Positions 1 through 8,544 of a stretch of 64,000 bases of DNA are shown here, one piece after another. Under the pieces are notes generated by a model that saw only the letters and a list, made by a program, of their open reading frames with translations, searched no databases and was not told where the DNA came from. Source of the stretch: Marseilla massiliensis. Its GTDB lineage: Bacteria > Bacteroidota > Bacteroidia > Bacteroidales > Bacteroidaceae. The stretch spans positions 30,244-94,243 of the forward strand of contig NZ_JACJJL010000017.1 in the NCBI RefSeq assembly GCF_016899955.1, read 5' to 3'. Position 1 is the first letter of the stretch. Each line of letters starts with the position of its first letter. Both the position numbers and the translations under genes were made by a program.

Positions 1-393
1 CTCGCAGTTGTCGGCCGTCAGCGTCTGTATGTATCGCGGGTCGTAGGGGTCGCGGCTGGAGCACACCTTCATCAGTTCGCCGTGCAGGTGGATTACCTTT
101 GTCGAGCCCGCCTGCTCGTGCAGGTTGTCAACGTTCTGCGTCACCACCGTCACGTCGTAGTCGTTTTCCAGGGCGGCCACCAGCCTGTGGCCCTCGTTGG
201 GCCTGGCGGCGGCGAGCTGCCTGCGCCGTTCGTTGTAGAATTTCGTCACCAGCGCCGGGTCGGCCTCCCAGCCCTCGTGCGACGCCACCTGCTGCACCGG
301 ATACTCCTCCCACAAGCCTCCGGCGTCGCGAAAAGTCTTCAGTCCGCTCTCGGCCGACATGCCGGCCCCTGTAAGCACCACAATCTTCTTCAT
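1..393 (-). CDS. Sir2-family NAD-dependent protein deacylase, 3'-truncated by the window edge
   Basis: Sirtuins remove acyl groups from lysines using NAD+. The minus strand reads MKKIVVLTGAGMSAESGLKT, the Rossmann GAGxSxxSG NAD-binding motif, then TQNVDNLHEQAGS and VIHLHGEL, which hold the NAD-contacting Asn-Asp pair and the catalytic His. About 131 residues are present; class III sirtuins run to about 230-240, so the zinc-ribbon remainder and C-terminus lie beyond base 1. I chose the ATG at 391-393 because the Rossmann strand begins at once; an in-frame ATG at 397-399 is possible. Divergent from the FKBP genes. Family assignment is firm; the deacetylase versus desuccinylase preference cannot be read from this part. 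Confidence 0.9.
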   Translation of the reverse strand, partial: MKKIVVLTGAGMSAESGLKTFRDAGGLWEEYPVQQVASHEGWEADPALVTKFYNERRRQLAAARPNEGHRLVAALENDYDVTVVTQNVDNLHEQAGSTKVIHLHGELMKVCSSRDPYDPRYIQTLTADNCE

Positions 394-480
394 GTCCATG
401 TCGTTTTGTCGTTTGTCGCAGCGCGGCCGCGCATCGCCACCGATGGTAGGCTGTGGCTGCCTGCACTCCTTAACAATGCA

Positions 481-539
481 CAAAAATAGTAATTTTTCGC
501 GAAATATGTCCATCGAATCGGATAAAATAAGTATCTTTG
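481..539. promoter_or_regulatory. Divergent promoter boxes between the Sir2 gene and the FKBP genes
   Basis: Two Bacteroidales-type -7 boxes (TAnnTTTG) face apart: TATTTTTG on the minus strand (481-488) for the Sir2 gene and TATCTTTG on the plus strand (532-539) for the first FKBP gene. No convincing TTTG box is seen at the right distance for either, so support rests on the -7 boxes and their position 40-90 bases before the starts. Confidence 0.45.
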
Positions 540-579
540 CACGCTTTCAAAAACATTGCACACATATAATAAGTATAAA

Positions 580-1185
580 ATGGACAAACTAAGCTACGCT
601 TTGGGCTTGGGCATAGGGCGCCAGTTGGCGCAGATGGGCGCAAGCAACATGAACATAGACGACTTCGCTGCGGCAATCAAGGACGTGATAGCCGGCGGCG
701 ACCTGAAGATGACCAACCGCGAGGCACAGGCCATCGTGCAGGACTACTTCGCCAAGCAAGAGGAGAAACTCAACGCCGAGCGCGCCGAGCAGGGCAAGGC
801 CGCCAAGGCCGAAGGCGAGAACTACCTGGCCGACAACGCCAAGAAAGACGGCGTGGTGGTGCTGCCCAGCGGCCTTCAGTATATGGTCATAAAGGAGGGC
901 ACGGGCCGCAAGCCCAAGGCAACTGACAGCGTGAAGTGCCACTACGAGGGCTTCCTCACCGACGGCACCCTGTTCGACAGCAGCCTTCAGCGCGGCGAGC
1001 CGGCAGTGTTCGGCCTGCAGCAGGTGATAGCCGGATGGACCGAGGGCCTGCAGCTCATGCAGGAGGGCGCCAAGTACCGCTTCTTCATACCCTACAAGCT
1101 GGGCTACGGCGAGTCGGGGGCGGGCCAGTCCATACCGCCATACTCGGCCCTGGTGTTCGACGTAGAGCTCATCAAGGTGATGTAA
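580..1185 (+). CDS. FKBP-type peptidyl-prolyl isomerase, cytoplasmic (Mip/FkpA-like)
   Basis: Catalyses cis-trans isomerisation of peptidyl-prolyl bonds and acts as a folding chaperone. 201 residues: an alpha-helical FKBP_N dimerisation part (about 1-90, opening MDKLSYALGLGIG) and an FKBP_C catalytic domain (about 98-201) with LPSGLQY, YEGFLTDGTLFDSS and VIAGWTEGLQ. No signal peptide or lipobox follows the ATG at 580, so it should be cytoplasmic. A TTG at 556 would extend the frame by eight residues with no family support. First of three tandem FKBP paralogues, 40 bases before the next, probably co-transcribed from the promoter at 532. Confidence 0.93.
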   Translation: MDKLSYALGLGIGRQLAQMGASNMNIDDFAAAIKDVIAGGDLKMTNREAQAIVQDYFAKQEEKLNAERAEQGKAAKAEGENYLADNAKKDGVVVLPSGLQYMVIKEGTGRKPKATDSVKCHYEGFLTDGTLFDSSLQRGEPAVFGLQQVIAGWTEGLQLMQEGAKYRFFIPYKLGYGESGAGQSIPPYSALVFDVELIKVM

Positions 1186-1225
1186 TCCCAATGTGGAAAG
1201 AAGAAAACGAAACAAACATAAATCA

Positions 1226-2098
1226 ATGAAAAAGCTAACAGTTGTAGCCTCTATGGCTATCGCAGCCGCAATGTTGTCTTCTTGCGGCAACTCCACTCCT
1301 AAGGCCAGCCTTAAGAGTGACGTCGACTCCATGAGCTATGCCATCGGCGTTGGGCAGGCCCAGGGCCTGAAGGAGTATCTCGTTTACCGCATGGGTGTTG
1401 ACACCACCTACATGGACGAGTTTGTAAAGGGCCTCAACGAGGGCGCCAGCGCAGGCGACGACAAGAAGAAGGCCGCCTACTATGCAGGCATACAGATTGG
1501 CCAGCAGATATCAACCCAGCTGGTTAAGGGCATCAACCACGAAGTGTTCGGCGACGACTCCACACAGACCGTATCCATGAAGAACCTCATGGCCGGTTTC
1601 ATCGGCAGCGTCACGGGCAAGAAAGGCCTCATGACCGTCGAGCAGGCCCAGCAGGTTGCCAACATGAAGATACGCCAGATAAAGGCCAAGAGCATGGAGA
1701 AGATATACGGCGACAACAAGAAGAAGGGTGAGCAGTTCCTTGCCGCCAACGCCAAGAAGCCCGGTGTGAAGGTGCTTCCCAGCGGTGTGCAGTACAAGGT
1801 GATAAAGGAAGGCACGGGAGCCATGCCGGCCGACACATCAATGGTGAAGGTAAACTATGAGGGCCGCACCATCGACGGCAAGGTGTTCGACAGCTCCTAC
1901 AAGCGCAACAAGCCCATCGAGCTGCGCTGCAACCAGACCATCAAGGGATGGACCGACGCCCTCGTGCACATGCCCGTAGGCTCCGTGTGGGAGGTTTACA
2001 TACCCCAGGAACTGGCCTACGGCGAGCGTGAGCAGGTAGACATCAAGCCTTTCTCTGTCCTCGTCTTCAAGATTGAGCTGATATCAATAGGCAAGTAA
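1226..2098 (+). CDS. FKBP-type peptidyl-prolyl isomerase, lipoprotein
   Basis: 290-residue paralogue of the preceding gene. The N-terminus is a type II signal peptide ending LSSC, with the lipidated Cys at about residue 20, so the mature protein should be membrane-anchored in the envelope. An FKBP_N region (SMSYAIGVGQAQ) precedes the catalytic FKBP_C domain (about 185-290) with LPSGVQYKVIKEGTG, YEGRTIDGKVFDSS and IKGWTDAL. Start chosen at 1226 because it gives the lipoprotein signal; upstream in-frame codons give no family sequence. A hairpin follows at 2116-2146. Substrates are probably periplasmic or outer-membrane proteins (inference). Confidence 0.93.
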   Translation: MKKLTVVASMAIAAAMLSSCGNSTPKASLKSDVDSMSYAIGVGQAQGLKEYLVYRMGVDTTYMDEFVKGLNEGASAGDDKKKAAYYAGIQIGQQISTQLVKGINHEVFGDDSTQTVSMKNLMAGFIGSVTGKKGLMTVEQAQQVANMKIRQIKAKSMEKIYGDNKKKGEQFLAANAKKPGVKVLPSGVQYKVIKEGTGAMPADTSMVKVNYEGRTIDGKVFDSSYKRNKPIELRCNQTIKGWTDALVHMPVGSVWEVYIPQELAYGEREQVDIKPFSVLVFKIELISIGK

Positions 2099-2115
2099 CT
2101 TTAATTTAAAATACA

Positions 2116-2146
2116 GTCAGAGGCGGGTGGTGCATCCGCCTCTGAC
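2116..2146 (+). terminator. Hairpin between the second and third FKBP genes
   Basis: Perfect 11-bp inverted repeat GTCAGAGGCGG / CCGCCTCTGAC with a 9-base loop, 18 bases after the stop of the second FKBP gene. No long T tract follows, so it may be a weak terminator or an mRNA-stabilising stem that lowers expression of the third gene. Confidence 0.6.
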
Positions 2147-2164
2147 CTTATTCCTACAAACCGT

Positions 2165-3142
2165 ATGAAGAAAACACTTATGTTGGCGCTTGTCGTGCTG
2201 GCAAGCGCATCGTTCAATGTGGCCTATGCCGCAAAGAAAAAGAAGAAAAAGGCAGAAGAGACGGTGCAGCCGGTGCAGCTGGCCAGTCCGTCCGACTCGC
2301 TGAGCTATGTGGTGGGCATGGTCATGACCAACGGCCTCATACCCTACCTGCAGCAGGCCGAGGGCGTTGACACGGCCTACATGGCCGACTTCATCCGCGG
2401 CTTCAACGAGATGATCAAGTCGGGCGACGACCCCAAGGTAAAGGCCTACTCGGCCGGCATGGGCATAGCCGCACGCCTGAAGGGCCAGATGCTCGAAGGC
2501 ATGAAGAAAGAGTTTACCGACACGCCCGACACCATCGTGGCCCCGCTCGTTTACCGTGGCTTCACCGATGCGCTGCAGGGCGACACCACGGTGATGAAGG
2601 CCGATGAGGCCGAGGCCGCGTTCAAGGCCAAGCGCGAGTACAACAAGGCTGCCAAGGACGAGAAGCTCTACGGCCCCAACCGCGAGGCCGGCAAGCAGTT
2701 CCTGGCCGAAAACGCCAAGAAAGACAGCGTGGTTACGCTGCCCAGCGGCCTGCAGTACAAGGTGCTGGTGAAGGGCACGGGCGATATTCCCGCCAAGAGC
2801 GACCGCGTGCAGGTAAACTATGAGGGCCGGCTCATCGACGGGACGGTGTTCGACAGCTCGTCGAAGCATGGCTCAAAGCCTGCCACCTTCCGTGCCGACC
2901 AGGTGATAAAGGGATGGACCGAGGCGCTGACCATGATGTCCGTCGGCAGCAAGTGGCAGCTGTTCATACCCCAGGAACTGGCCTACGGCGAGCGCCAGGC
3001 AGGCCAGATCAAGCCCTACAGCGCGCTCATCTTCACCGTCGAGCTGGTGGGCATCGACAAGCCCGAAGCCAAGTCGGGCACCAAGGCCGGTGTCGACGAG
3101 GGTGCCAAGGTGAAGAAGGTGGCTCCGAAGGCCAGGAAATGA
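2165..3142 (+). CDS. FKBP-type peptidyl-prolyl isomerase, periplasmic, lysine-rich ends
   Basis: 325-residue third paralogue. It has a Sec signal peptide (cleavage near AYA-A at about residue 22) and no lipobox, so a soluble periplasmic location is expected. The mature N-terminus starts with a run of about six lysines, and the C-terminus carries a 30-residue Lys/Ala-rich extension beyond the FKBP fold (KVKKVAPKARK). FKBP_N (DSLSYVVGMVMTNG) and FKBP_C (LPSGLQYKVLVKGTGDIP, YEGRLIDGTVFDSS, VIKGWTEAL) are intact. The basic tails are unusual and could bind nucleic acid, lipid A or peptidoglycan (speculation). Confidence 0.92.
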   Translation: MKKTLMLALVVLASASFNVAYAAKKKKKKAEETVQPVQLASPSDSLSYVVGMVMTNGLIPYLQQAEGVDTAYMADFIRGFNEMIKSGDDPKVKAYSAGMGIAARLKGQMLEGMKKEFTDTPDTIVAPLVYRGFTDALQGDTTVMKADEAEAAFKAKREYNKAAKDEKLYGPNREAGKQFLAENAKKDSVVTLPSGLQYKVLVKGTGDIPAKSDRVQVNYEGRLIDGTVFDSSSKHGSKPATFRADQVIKGWTEALTMMSVGSKWQLFIPQELAYGERQAGQIKPYSALIFTVELVGIDKPEAKSGTKAGVDEGAKVKKVAPKARK

Positions 3143-3351
3143 GCTTTTTTTACGCCGGCCATGCCATATAGTGTGGCAGCGGCGTCAACAGGCAGTGTCG
3201 GCCGGTGGCCTCGCGGCAGAGCGATTTGCGGCGGGCCGCCACCGGCCGGCGGTTGTTTTTGTTCGGGCCATGGTGCCGTCGGCGGCCCCCTTTTCGTACG
3301 ATTTTACCTTTTTCCGTACGATTAACGCCCCGTTTCCAGCCCCATTGTCAG

Positions 3352-3359
3352 TATATTTG
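3352..3359 (+). promoter_or_regulatory. Promoter -7 box for the GH2 gene
   Basis: TATATTTG fits TAnnTTTG and lies 21 bases before the ATG, which implies a very short leader. No clear TTTG box at the usual spacing. Confidence 0.4.
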
Positions 3360-3380
3360 CATGGAAAACGATAACAAGCA

Positions 3381-6371
3381 ATGTATATGTCAAAGAGCAG
3401 AATGTTTACTATGGCGGCCGCGTTGCTCATGGCAGCCACGGCTACGGCGCGCGAAACCTACAACTTCAACGCCGGGTGGATGATGGGCGACAGCCGCACC
3501 AAGGTCACCCTGCCGCGGGCGTGGAACGAAGACGAGGCCTTCAGGGTGTCGGTATACCAGATGAGCGACTCTGTGGTGTGGTACCGCAAAGACTTCAGCC
3601 TGCCTGCCGATGCAGCAGGCAAGCGCGTGTTCATAGAGTTTGAGGGGGCCCGCCAGGCAGCCGAGGTGTGGCTCAACGGCCACAGGGTGGGGCTGTCTGA
3701 GAACGGCGTCATGGCCTTCGGCTTCGACCTCACGCCATATATTAGGAAAGGCAAAAACCGCATTGAGGTGCGCACCGACAACAGCTGGGACTACCGCGAG
3801 CAGGCCACGGGCAGCACGTTTCAGTGGAACGCCAAGTCGTTCAACGCCAACTATGGCGGGCTTACGCGCAATGTCAGGCTGCACATCGTGGGCGACGTCT
3901 ACCAGACGCTGCCACTCTACAGCAGCCTGGGGACCACCGGCACCTACGTCTATGCCACGCAATACGACATACCCGGGCGCGAGGCCACCGTCAGCGCCGC
4001 CACCGAGGTGCGCAACGACGGCAGCACACCGGCCACGGTAGACTACACCGTGATTGTTGAAGAGATGGACGGCAGCGAGCTGGCGCGCTTCAGCGGCGGG
4101 CGCCACACGCTGGGCCCGCACTCCACCCGCACCCTCGTGGCCTCGCAACGGCTGTCGGGGCTGCACTTCTGGTCGTGGGGCTACGGCTACCTGTATCGCG
4201 TGAAGACCATCGTGGGCACAGACACCGTGGCCACCACCACGGGCTTCCGCAAGACCGAGTTTGCCCGCGGCATGATAATGCTCAACGACAGGGTGATGCA
4301 GGTTCACGGCTATGCGCAGCGCTCAACCAACGAGTGGCCCGGCGTGGGGTCGGCCGTCCCGGCGTGGCTCAGCGACTACTCCAACTCGCTGCTCGTTGAG
4401 AGCGGCGGCAACATGGTGCGCTGGATGCACGTCACGCCGTGGCGGCAGGACGTGGAGTCGTGCGACCGCGTGGGACTGCCTCAGGCCCTGCCGGCCGGCG
4501 ACGCCGAGAAGACGCCTTCCGGGCGGTGGTGGGAGCAGCGCATGGAACTGATGCGCGACGCCATCATCTACAACCGCAACAGCCCCAGCGTGATGTTCTA
4601 CGAGTGTGGCAACAGGCGCATCACCGCCGAGCAGATGGCGCTGATGAAGGCGCTGCGCAACGAGTACGACCCCTATGGAGGCCGCGCCATAGGCAGCCGC
4701 GAGATGCTCGACCAGCCCGAGGCCGAGTATGGCGGCGAGATGCTCTACGTCAACCGGAGCGACACCAAGCCCATGTGGTCGATGGAATACTGCCGCGACG
4801 AGGGTCACCGACTGTATTGGAACTCATGGTCGTACCCGTTCCACAAAGAGGGCGACGGGCCGTTGCACCGCGGCCATCCGGCGCGCGAGTACAACCGCAA
4901 TGCCGACGAGTTTGCCGCCGAGATGGTGCGCCGGTGGTACGACTACTGGCGCGAGCGCCCCGGCCAAGGTACGAAGTCGAACGCCGGGGGCGTGAAGATA
5001 GTGTTCAGCGACACGCAGACCCACGGCCGCTCGGCCGACAACTACCGCGTGAGCGGCGTGGTCGACGCCATGCGCATACCCAAAGACGCGTTCTACGCCC
5101 ACCAGGTGATGTGGGACTGCTGGGTCGACGACCTCAAGCCGCGCACCCACATAGTGGGCCATTGGAACTATGGCAGCGGGCAGGAGGTGCCCACCGTATA
5201 TGTGGTGTCTAACGCAGCGCGCGTCGACCTGGTGCAGGGCGGCAAGGTGGTGGCGTCGGCCGATGCCCCCGAGAGCCGTTTTCTCTTCACCTTCAAGGGC
5301 GTGAGGCACACCGCCGACACGCTGACGGCCATGGGCTACGACGCCGACGGGCGCGAGGTGTCGCGCCACTCGCTCGTAAAGGCGGGCGCGCCGGCGCGGC
5401 TGAGGCTGACGCCCATTGTCAACCCCACTGGCTGGAAGGCCGACGGGGCCGACGTGGCCCTGGTGCAGGTAGAGGTGGTCGACGAGGCCGGCCGCCGCTG
5501 CCCGCTCGACAACCGCACGGTGAGCTTCAGAGTGAAGGGCCCCGCCGAGTGGCGCGGGGGCATAGCCATGAACAAGCCCTTCGGCACCGTGACCAACCAG
5601 CTGGCACTGAACACCAAGACCATCGACGACCAGGTGGGCAGCAGGGCCTGGGGCGACAAGTCGCTCTTGGGCCTTAACCACGTGCTGGCCGACACGCTGC
5701 CTGTGGAGTGCGGCGTCAACCGCGTCATGCTGCGCTCGCTGCCCAAGAGCGGCAGGGTGAGGCTTGTGGCGCGCGCCGAGGGCCTGCCCGAGGCCGTGAT
5801 AGAGCTTGAGACCCAGGCGGTGGGCGTGGTCGGCGGACTGTCGAGGCAGATGCCGTCCGACGGGCTGATGCCTGTGCTCACGCGGGGCGAGACCCCGGCC
5901 ACGCCGTCGTTCGTCCCGAGCCTGCGCGAGGTGGCCGTGATGAGCGCCAAGGCCGGCAGCAACAGTGCCGACGCCCGCCTCAGCTTCGACCGCAACGAAA
6001 ACAGCAGCTGGAGCAGCAAGGCGCATGCCGACTCGGCCTGGATAAGCTACCGGCTGGTGGAGCAGGCAGCCATCGACCAGCTGTGCATGAAGATGAAGGG
6101 CTTCCGCACCACCTCTTACCCCATAGCCGTGTATGCCGGCGACTCGCTGGTGTGGCGGGGCGTCACGCCCAAGGGACTGGGCTACGTGCACATCCGGCTG
6201 CGCAATTGCCCGCCGGCGCAAACATACACCATACGCCTCACGGGCATGTCGGAGGCCAAGGACGCCTTTGCCGGTGTCACCGAGCTCGACAGCAGCAACG
6301 ACGAGAAGACCGTGCGTGGCAGCCGCTCGCTGAAAATCATCGAGGCCGAGTTTCTGAAGAAGATTGAGTGA
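3381..6371 (+). CDS. GH2-family glycoside hydrolase (beta-galactosidase-like), secreted
   Basis: 996 residues with an N-terminal signal peptide (cleavage near ATA-RE at about residue 24). Order: GH2 sugar-binding jelly roll (about 40-190: WYRKDFSLP, VWLNGHRVG), Ig-like domain (about 200-300), TIM barrel (about 300-590), Ig-like region, and a C-terminal discoidin-like beta domain (about 850-970). The likely nucleophile is Glu469 in WSMEYCRDEG. At the usual acid/base Asn-Glu pair the sequence reads ECGN-RR (N411, R412), so Glu is absent at the standard place; Glu408 three residues earlier could substitute. The sugar specificity is not readable; the neighbouring pectate lyase suggests a plant-polysaccharide side chain. 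Confidence 0.8.
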   Translation: MYMSKSRMFTMAAALLMAATATARETYNFNAGWMMGDSRTKVTLPRAWNEDEAFRVSVYQMSDSVVWYRKDFSLPADAAGKRVFIEFEGARQAAEVWLNGHRVGLSENGVMAFGFDLTPYIRKGKNRIEVRTDNSWDYREQATGSTFQWNAKSFNANYGGLTRNVRLHIVGDVYQTLPLYSSLGTTGTYVYATQYDIPGREATVSAATEVRNDGSTPATVDYTVIVEEMDGSELARFSGGRHTLGPHSTRTLVASQRLSGLHFWSWGYGYLYRVKTIVGTDTVATTTGFRKTEFARGMIMLNDRVMQVHGYAQRSTNEWPGVGSAVPAWLSDYSNSLLVESGGNMVRWMHVTPWRQDVESCDRVGLPQALPAGDAEKTPSGRWWEQRMELMRDAIIYNRNSPSVMFYECGNRRITAEQMALMKALRNEYDPYGGRAIGSREMLDQPEAEYGGEMLYVNRSDTKPMWSMEYCRDEGHRLYWNSWSYPFHKEGDGPLHRGHPAREYNRNADEFAAEMVRRWYDYWRERPGQGTKSNAGGVKIVFSDTQTHGRSADNYRVSGVVDAMRIPKDAFYAHQVMWDCWVDDLKPRTHIVGHWNYGSGQEVPTVYVVSNAARVDLVQGGKVVASADAPESRFLFTFKGVRHTADTLTAMGYDADGREVSRHSLVKAGAPARLRLTPIVNPTGWKADGADVALVQVEVVDEAGRRCPLDNRTVSFRVKGPAEWRGGIAMNKPFGTVTNQLALNTKTIDDQVGSRAWGDKSLLGLNHVLADTLPVECGVNRVMLRSLPKSGRVRLVARAEGLPEAVIELETQAVGVVGGLSRQMPSDGLMPVLTRGETPATPSFVPSLREVAVMSAKAGSNSADARLSFDRNENSSWSSKAHADSAWISYRLVEQAAIDQLCMKMKGFRTTSYPIAVYAGDSLVWRGVTPKGLGYVHIRLRNCPPAQTYTIRLTGMSEAKDAFAGVTELDSSNDEKTVRGSRSLKIIEAEFLKKIE

Positions 6372-6510
6372 GAGCCGCCGCCGGCCCTTGGACGCAAGCC
6401 CGGGGCCGGCCGGCGGATATGCCCGGGGCCGGCCGTTGCCGCCAAAGCGGGAAGCCGCGAAAGGCGCCAAGGTGGCATCCACGGCCGTAGGGCGGCCGCT
6501 TTGGCAAAAC

Positions 6511-6558
6511 GCCTATGAGCCGTAGGGCCGCGCAAGGGCGGCTTTACGGCTCATAGGC
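6511..6558. terminator. Hairpin 1 in the convergent GH2/PL10 gap
   Basis: Perfect 14-bp inverted repeat GCCTATGAGCCGTA (6511-6524) and TACGGCTCATAGGC (6545-6558), with further GC pairing in the loop. Together with the next hairpin it separates two convergent genes. Confidence 0.65.
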
Positions 6559-6577
6559 GGCTCATGGGGCGTAAACA

Positions 6578-6633
6578 TGTGGCCCCCGCCTGTACCGCCG
6601 GCGCTTGTGAGCCGGTGGCAGGCGGGGGCCACA
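6578..6633. terminator. Hairpin 2, bidirectional terminator between convergent GH2 and PL10 genes
   Basis: Perfect 15-bp inverted repeat TGTGGCCCCCGCCTG (6578-6592) and CAGGCGGGGGCCACA (6619-6633), followed by an AT-rich stretch on the plus strand. It ends 26 bases before the stop of the minus-strand pectate lyase, so it serves both directions. Confidence 0.75.
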
Positions 6634-6659
6634 CATTATTATATAATGCAGGTTGGCGG

Positions 6660-7778
6660 CTACCGGGCCGAGCCATGTTTCTCGGCCCACGTCTTGTAGC
6701 GCTTGTAAACGTCGAGCCCGTCGGAGTTATACCAGCTGTAGCCCGTGCGCCGCTCGTGGCCAATCTCGGCTATGTCGTAGCGCACCACCCCGTCGCGGTC
6801 GCTGAAGAAGGGGCGGTTGGTGTCTATGGTGTAGAAGCGGGCCCACAGCGGCGGGCAGTCGCTGCCATCGGCGCAGGGCACCATGCGGTAGTCGCGCTGC
6901 CCGTTGCCGTCTTTGTAGAACTCAAACGTCAGTCCGTGTATCTCGCTCTTGCGGAACCACGCCACGGCCGACTCGACGCACCTGACCACCTCGGCCGACG
7001 GGTTGGACAGCGACATGAGGAAGAGCACGATGTCGTCAGACTCCTGCCCGCTGAGCGACACCAGCTCGTAGGCCCGTGCCGGGGCGGGCTGCAGCGTGTG
7101 CTCGTCGTACTGCGCGCACCACACCGTAGGGCTGCCGTCCTGCACCACCTGCGTCTTCACTATGCACTCCACGCCCTTGTCGAGCGCCGCCTGCGCCTTG
7201 GCCTTGGTGCTGTCGGGCATGAAGGCATAGGGCTCCTTGCCCTTTGCCACGTCGCGCATTACCTTCAGCACGTTCACCATGGCGTCGTCGTTGTAGGTTA
7301 TGTGGGTGTAGTAGCCTTTGGGGCGTGGGTAGAACTGCGGCCACCCCCCGTTGTCGTATTGCGCCTCAAACAAGTATTCCATGCCGCGCAGAGCCCCCTG
7401 GCGGAAGCGCTCCTCGCCCGTGGCGTTGTACAGCCGGCACAGGTATGTTATCTCGGTTGTGGTGGCCTTGTTGTCTATGGTGCTCTCGTTCACGTCGTCC
7501 TTGGCCGCCTTGACCTTCGACAGCGCTTCGCCTTCGAGCGGCAGCTGCATGTTTACGTTCTTGGGCCAGCCGCCCGTGGTCTGCTGGTATAGCAGCACGT
7601 TGTCGCCTATGCGCGTGGCCTCGGCGGTCTTAAAGAAACTGTCTTTCAGTTTCGGGGCCATCGACGTCCATTTCTTCACCTTTGCCTTTGGCGCCTTGCC
7701 TGCGCCGTCGGTCTGTGCCTGTGCAGTGGCGGTTGCCGCACATATCATGGCCAGGCAACCTAAAATGATTCTCTTCAT
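6660..7778 (-). CDS. pelA: Pectate lyase, polysaccharide lyase family 10 (PelA-like)
   Basis: Cleaves de-esterified homogalacturonan by beta-elimination. 372 residues: signal peptide (cleavage near TAQA at about residue 21), then the PL10 (alpha/alpha) barrel with family motifs QTTGGWPKN, DNKATTTEITYL, DNGGWPQFYP, YNDDAMVNVL, WCAQYDEHTLQPAPARAYE and SDDIVLFLM. Full length for a single-domain member with no carbohydrate-binding module. The start codon gives a clean Sec signal. It converges on the GH2 gene, and the GH106 fusion at 57.8 kb would fit the same substrate class (inference). Confidence 0.92.
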   Translation of the reverse strand: MKRIILGCLAMICAATATAQAQTDGAGKAPKAKVKKWTSMAPKLKDSFFKTAEATRIGDNVLLYQQTTGGWPKNVNMQLPLEGEALSKVKAAKDDVNESTIDNKATTTEITYLCRLYNATGEERFRQGALRGMEYLFEAQYDNGGWPQFYPRPKGYYTHITYNDDAMVNVLKVMRDVAKGKEPYAFMPDSTKAKAQAALDKGVECIVKTQVVQDGSPTVWCAQYDEHTLQPAPARAYELVSLSGQESDDIVLFLMSLSNPSAEVVRCVESAVAWFRKSEIHGLTFEFYKDGNGQRDYRMVPCADGSDCPPLWARFYTIDTNRPFFSDRDGVVRYDIAEIGHERRTGYSWYNSDGLDVYKRYKTWAEKHGSAR

Positions 7779-8018
7779 GACATATAAACTTGTTGTCGGG
7801 GGGCGTGCCTGTCCCTCGGATTAGTTTTAGTTATGTGGTGTAAAGGTAGCCTTTTTTTTCATACGGTGTATGCAGCCGGGCCCGTTTTTGTCGTTTTTTA
7901 ACCCCAAAGTGCCCTCTTGGCCCCGCAATCAGCTGCCCGGCTGCCCGGCCCTGTGCGGTGGCCGTGGCGTCGGCGCAGGGCTCCGGTTGCAGGCCGTTGC
8001 CCGGAGCGCTTTGCCGCG

Positions 8019-8106
8019 GCGGCCGTATTGCGTTCTGTTTCGGCCCGTATTGGCTTGCCAAACGTCCTGTTCCAGACCGCCAAACGGCCCATTCCACAAT
8101 AGGCTG
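8019..8106. repeat. Intergenic 4 x 22-bp repeat array, copy A
   Basis: Four contiguous 22-base units at 8019, 8041, 8063 and 8085. Units share a CGGSCCGTWTTGC-like head and an AAA-like tail; the last unit ends GCTG instead. It lies between the divergent pelA and Omp28-like genes (intergenic 7779-8544); the rest of that gap holds no gene, turning AT-rich only near the downstream promoter. The third unit (CGTCCTGTTCC) is the most degenerate. Confidence 0.8.
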
Positions 8107-8414
8107 TGGCAACGGCCGCCCGGTGTCGGCGTCAGCTGTCGGCGCGAAGCCGGCATTTAGTGCCGTTCCGCCCACGGCAAGTGCCGCTGCCATGTAGCCG
8201 CCGCACAGGTTTCGGTTTTGCCCCGTTCTGTCAGGCAGCGGGCGCGCCCCGGCCGGAGGTTTGCTGGTGTTGTTTCTTAGCGGAATTGTTTTGGTCTCGA
8301 CGTCTTATTTTAATTAAACGATTTTATGGTGTAATACGAACATTCAAAAAGGAGGTTTTTGTCAATAAAAAGTGCCTTTTTGATGCAAAAATGTGTTTTT
8401 TTTCGCCTTTTTTC

Positions 8415-8445
8415 TTTGATAAATCGGATATAATCACTACTTTTG
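8415..8445 (+). promoter_or_regulatory. Promoter of the T9SS-cargo cluster (TTTG-N19-TACTTTTG)
   Basis: TTTG at 8415-8418, a 19-base spacer, then TACTTTTG at 8438-8445: an exact match to the Bacteroidales primary-sigma consensus in an AT-rich stretch. It leaves a leader of about 95 bases before the ATG at 8545. Confidence 0.75.
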
Positions 8446-8544
8446 TAGCGGGTTGATAATTTGTTTTGCCCGTTGCAACTATAGGGCACACTCATGATGT
8501 AATTATATAAAGAATATATAAATTTAGGATTAAAGAGTGACATA

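Noticed and set aside
128..466. Open frame overlapping the Sir2 gene
   Set aside because: Arg/Gly-rich out-of-frame product; the real sirtuin motifs are in another frame ending beyond base 1.
6390..6437. Direct repeat of GCCCGGGGCCGGCCG after the GH2 gene
   Set aside because: Two short GC-rich copies at about 23-base spacing without the unit features of the 22-bp family; likely compositional.
8019..8106. Reading the 22-bp arrays as CRISPR
   Set aside because: Units are contiguous with no spacers, are degenerate, always four, and no cas gene is present.
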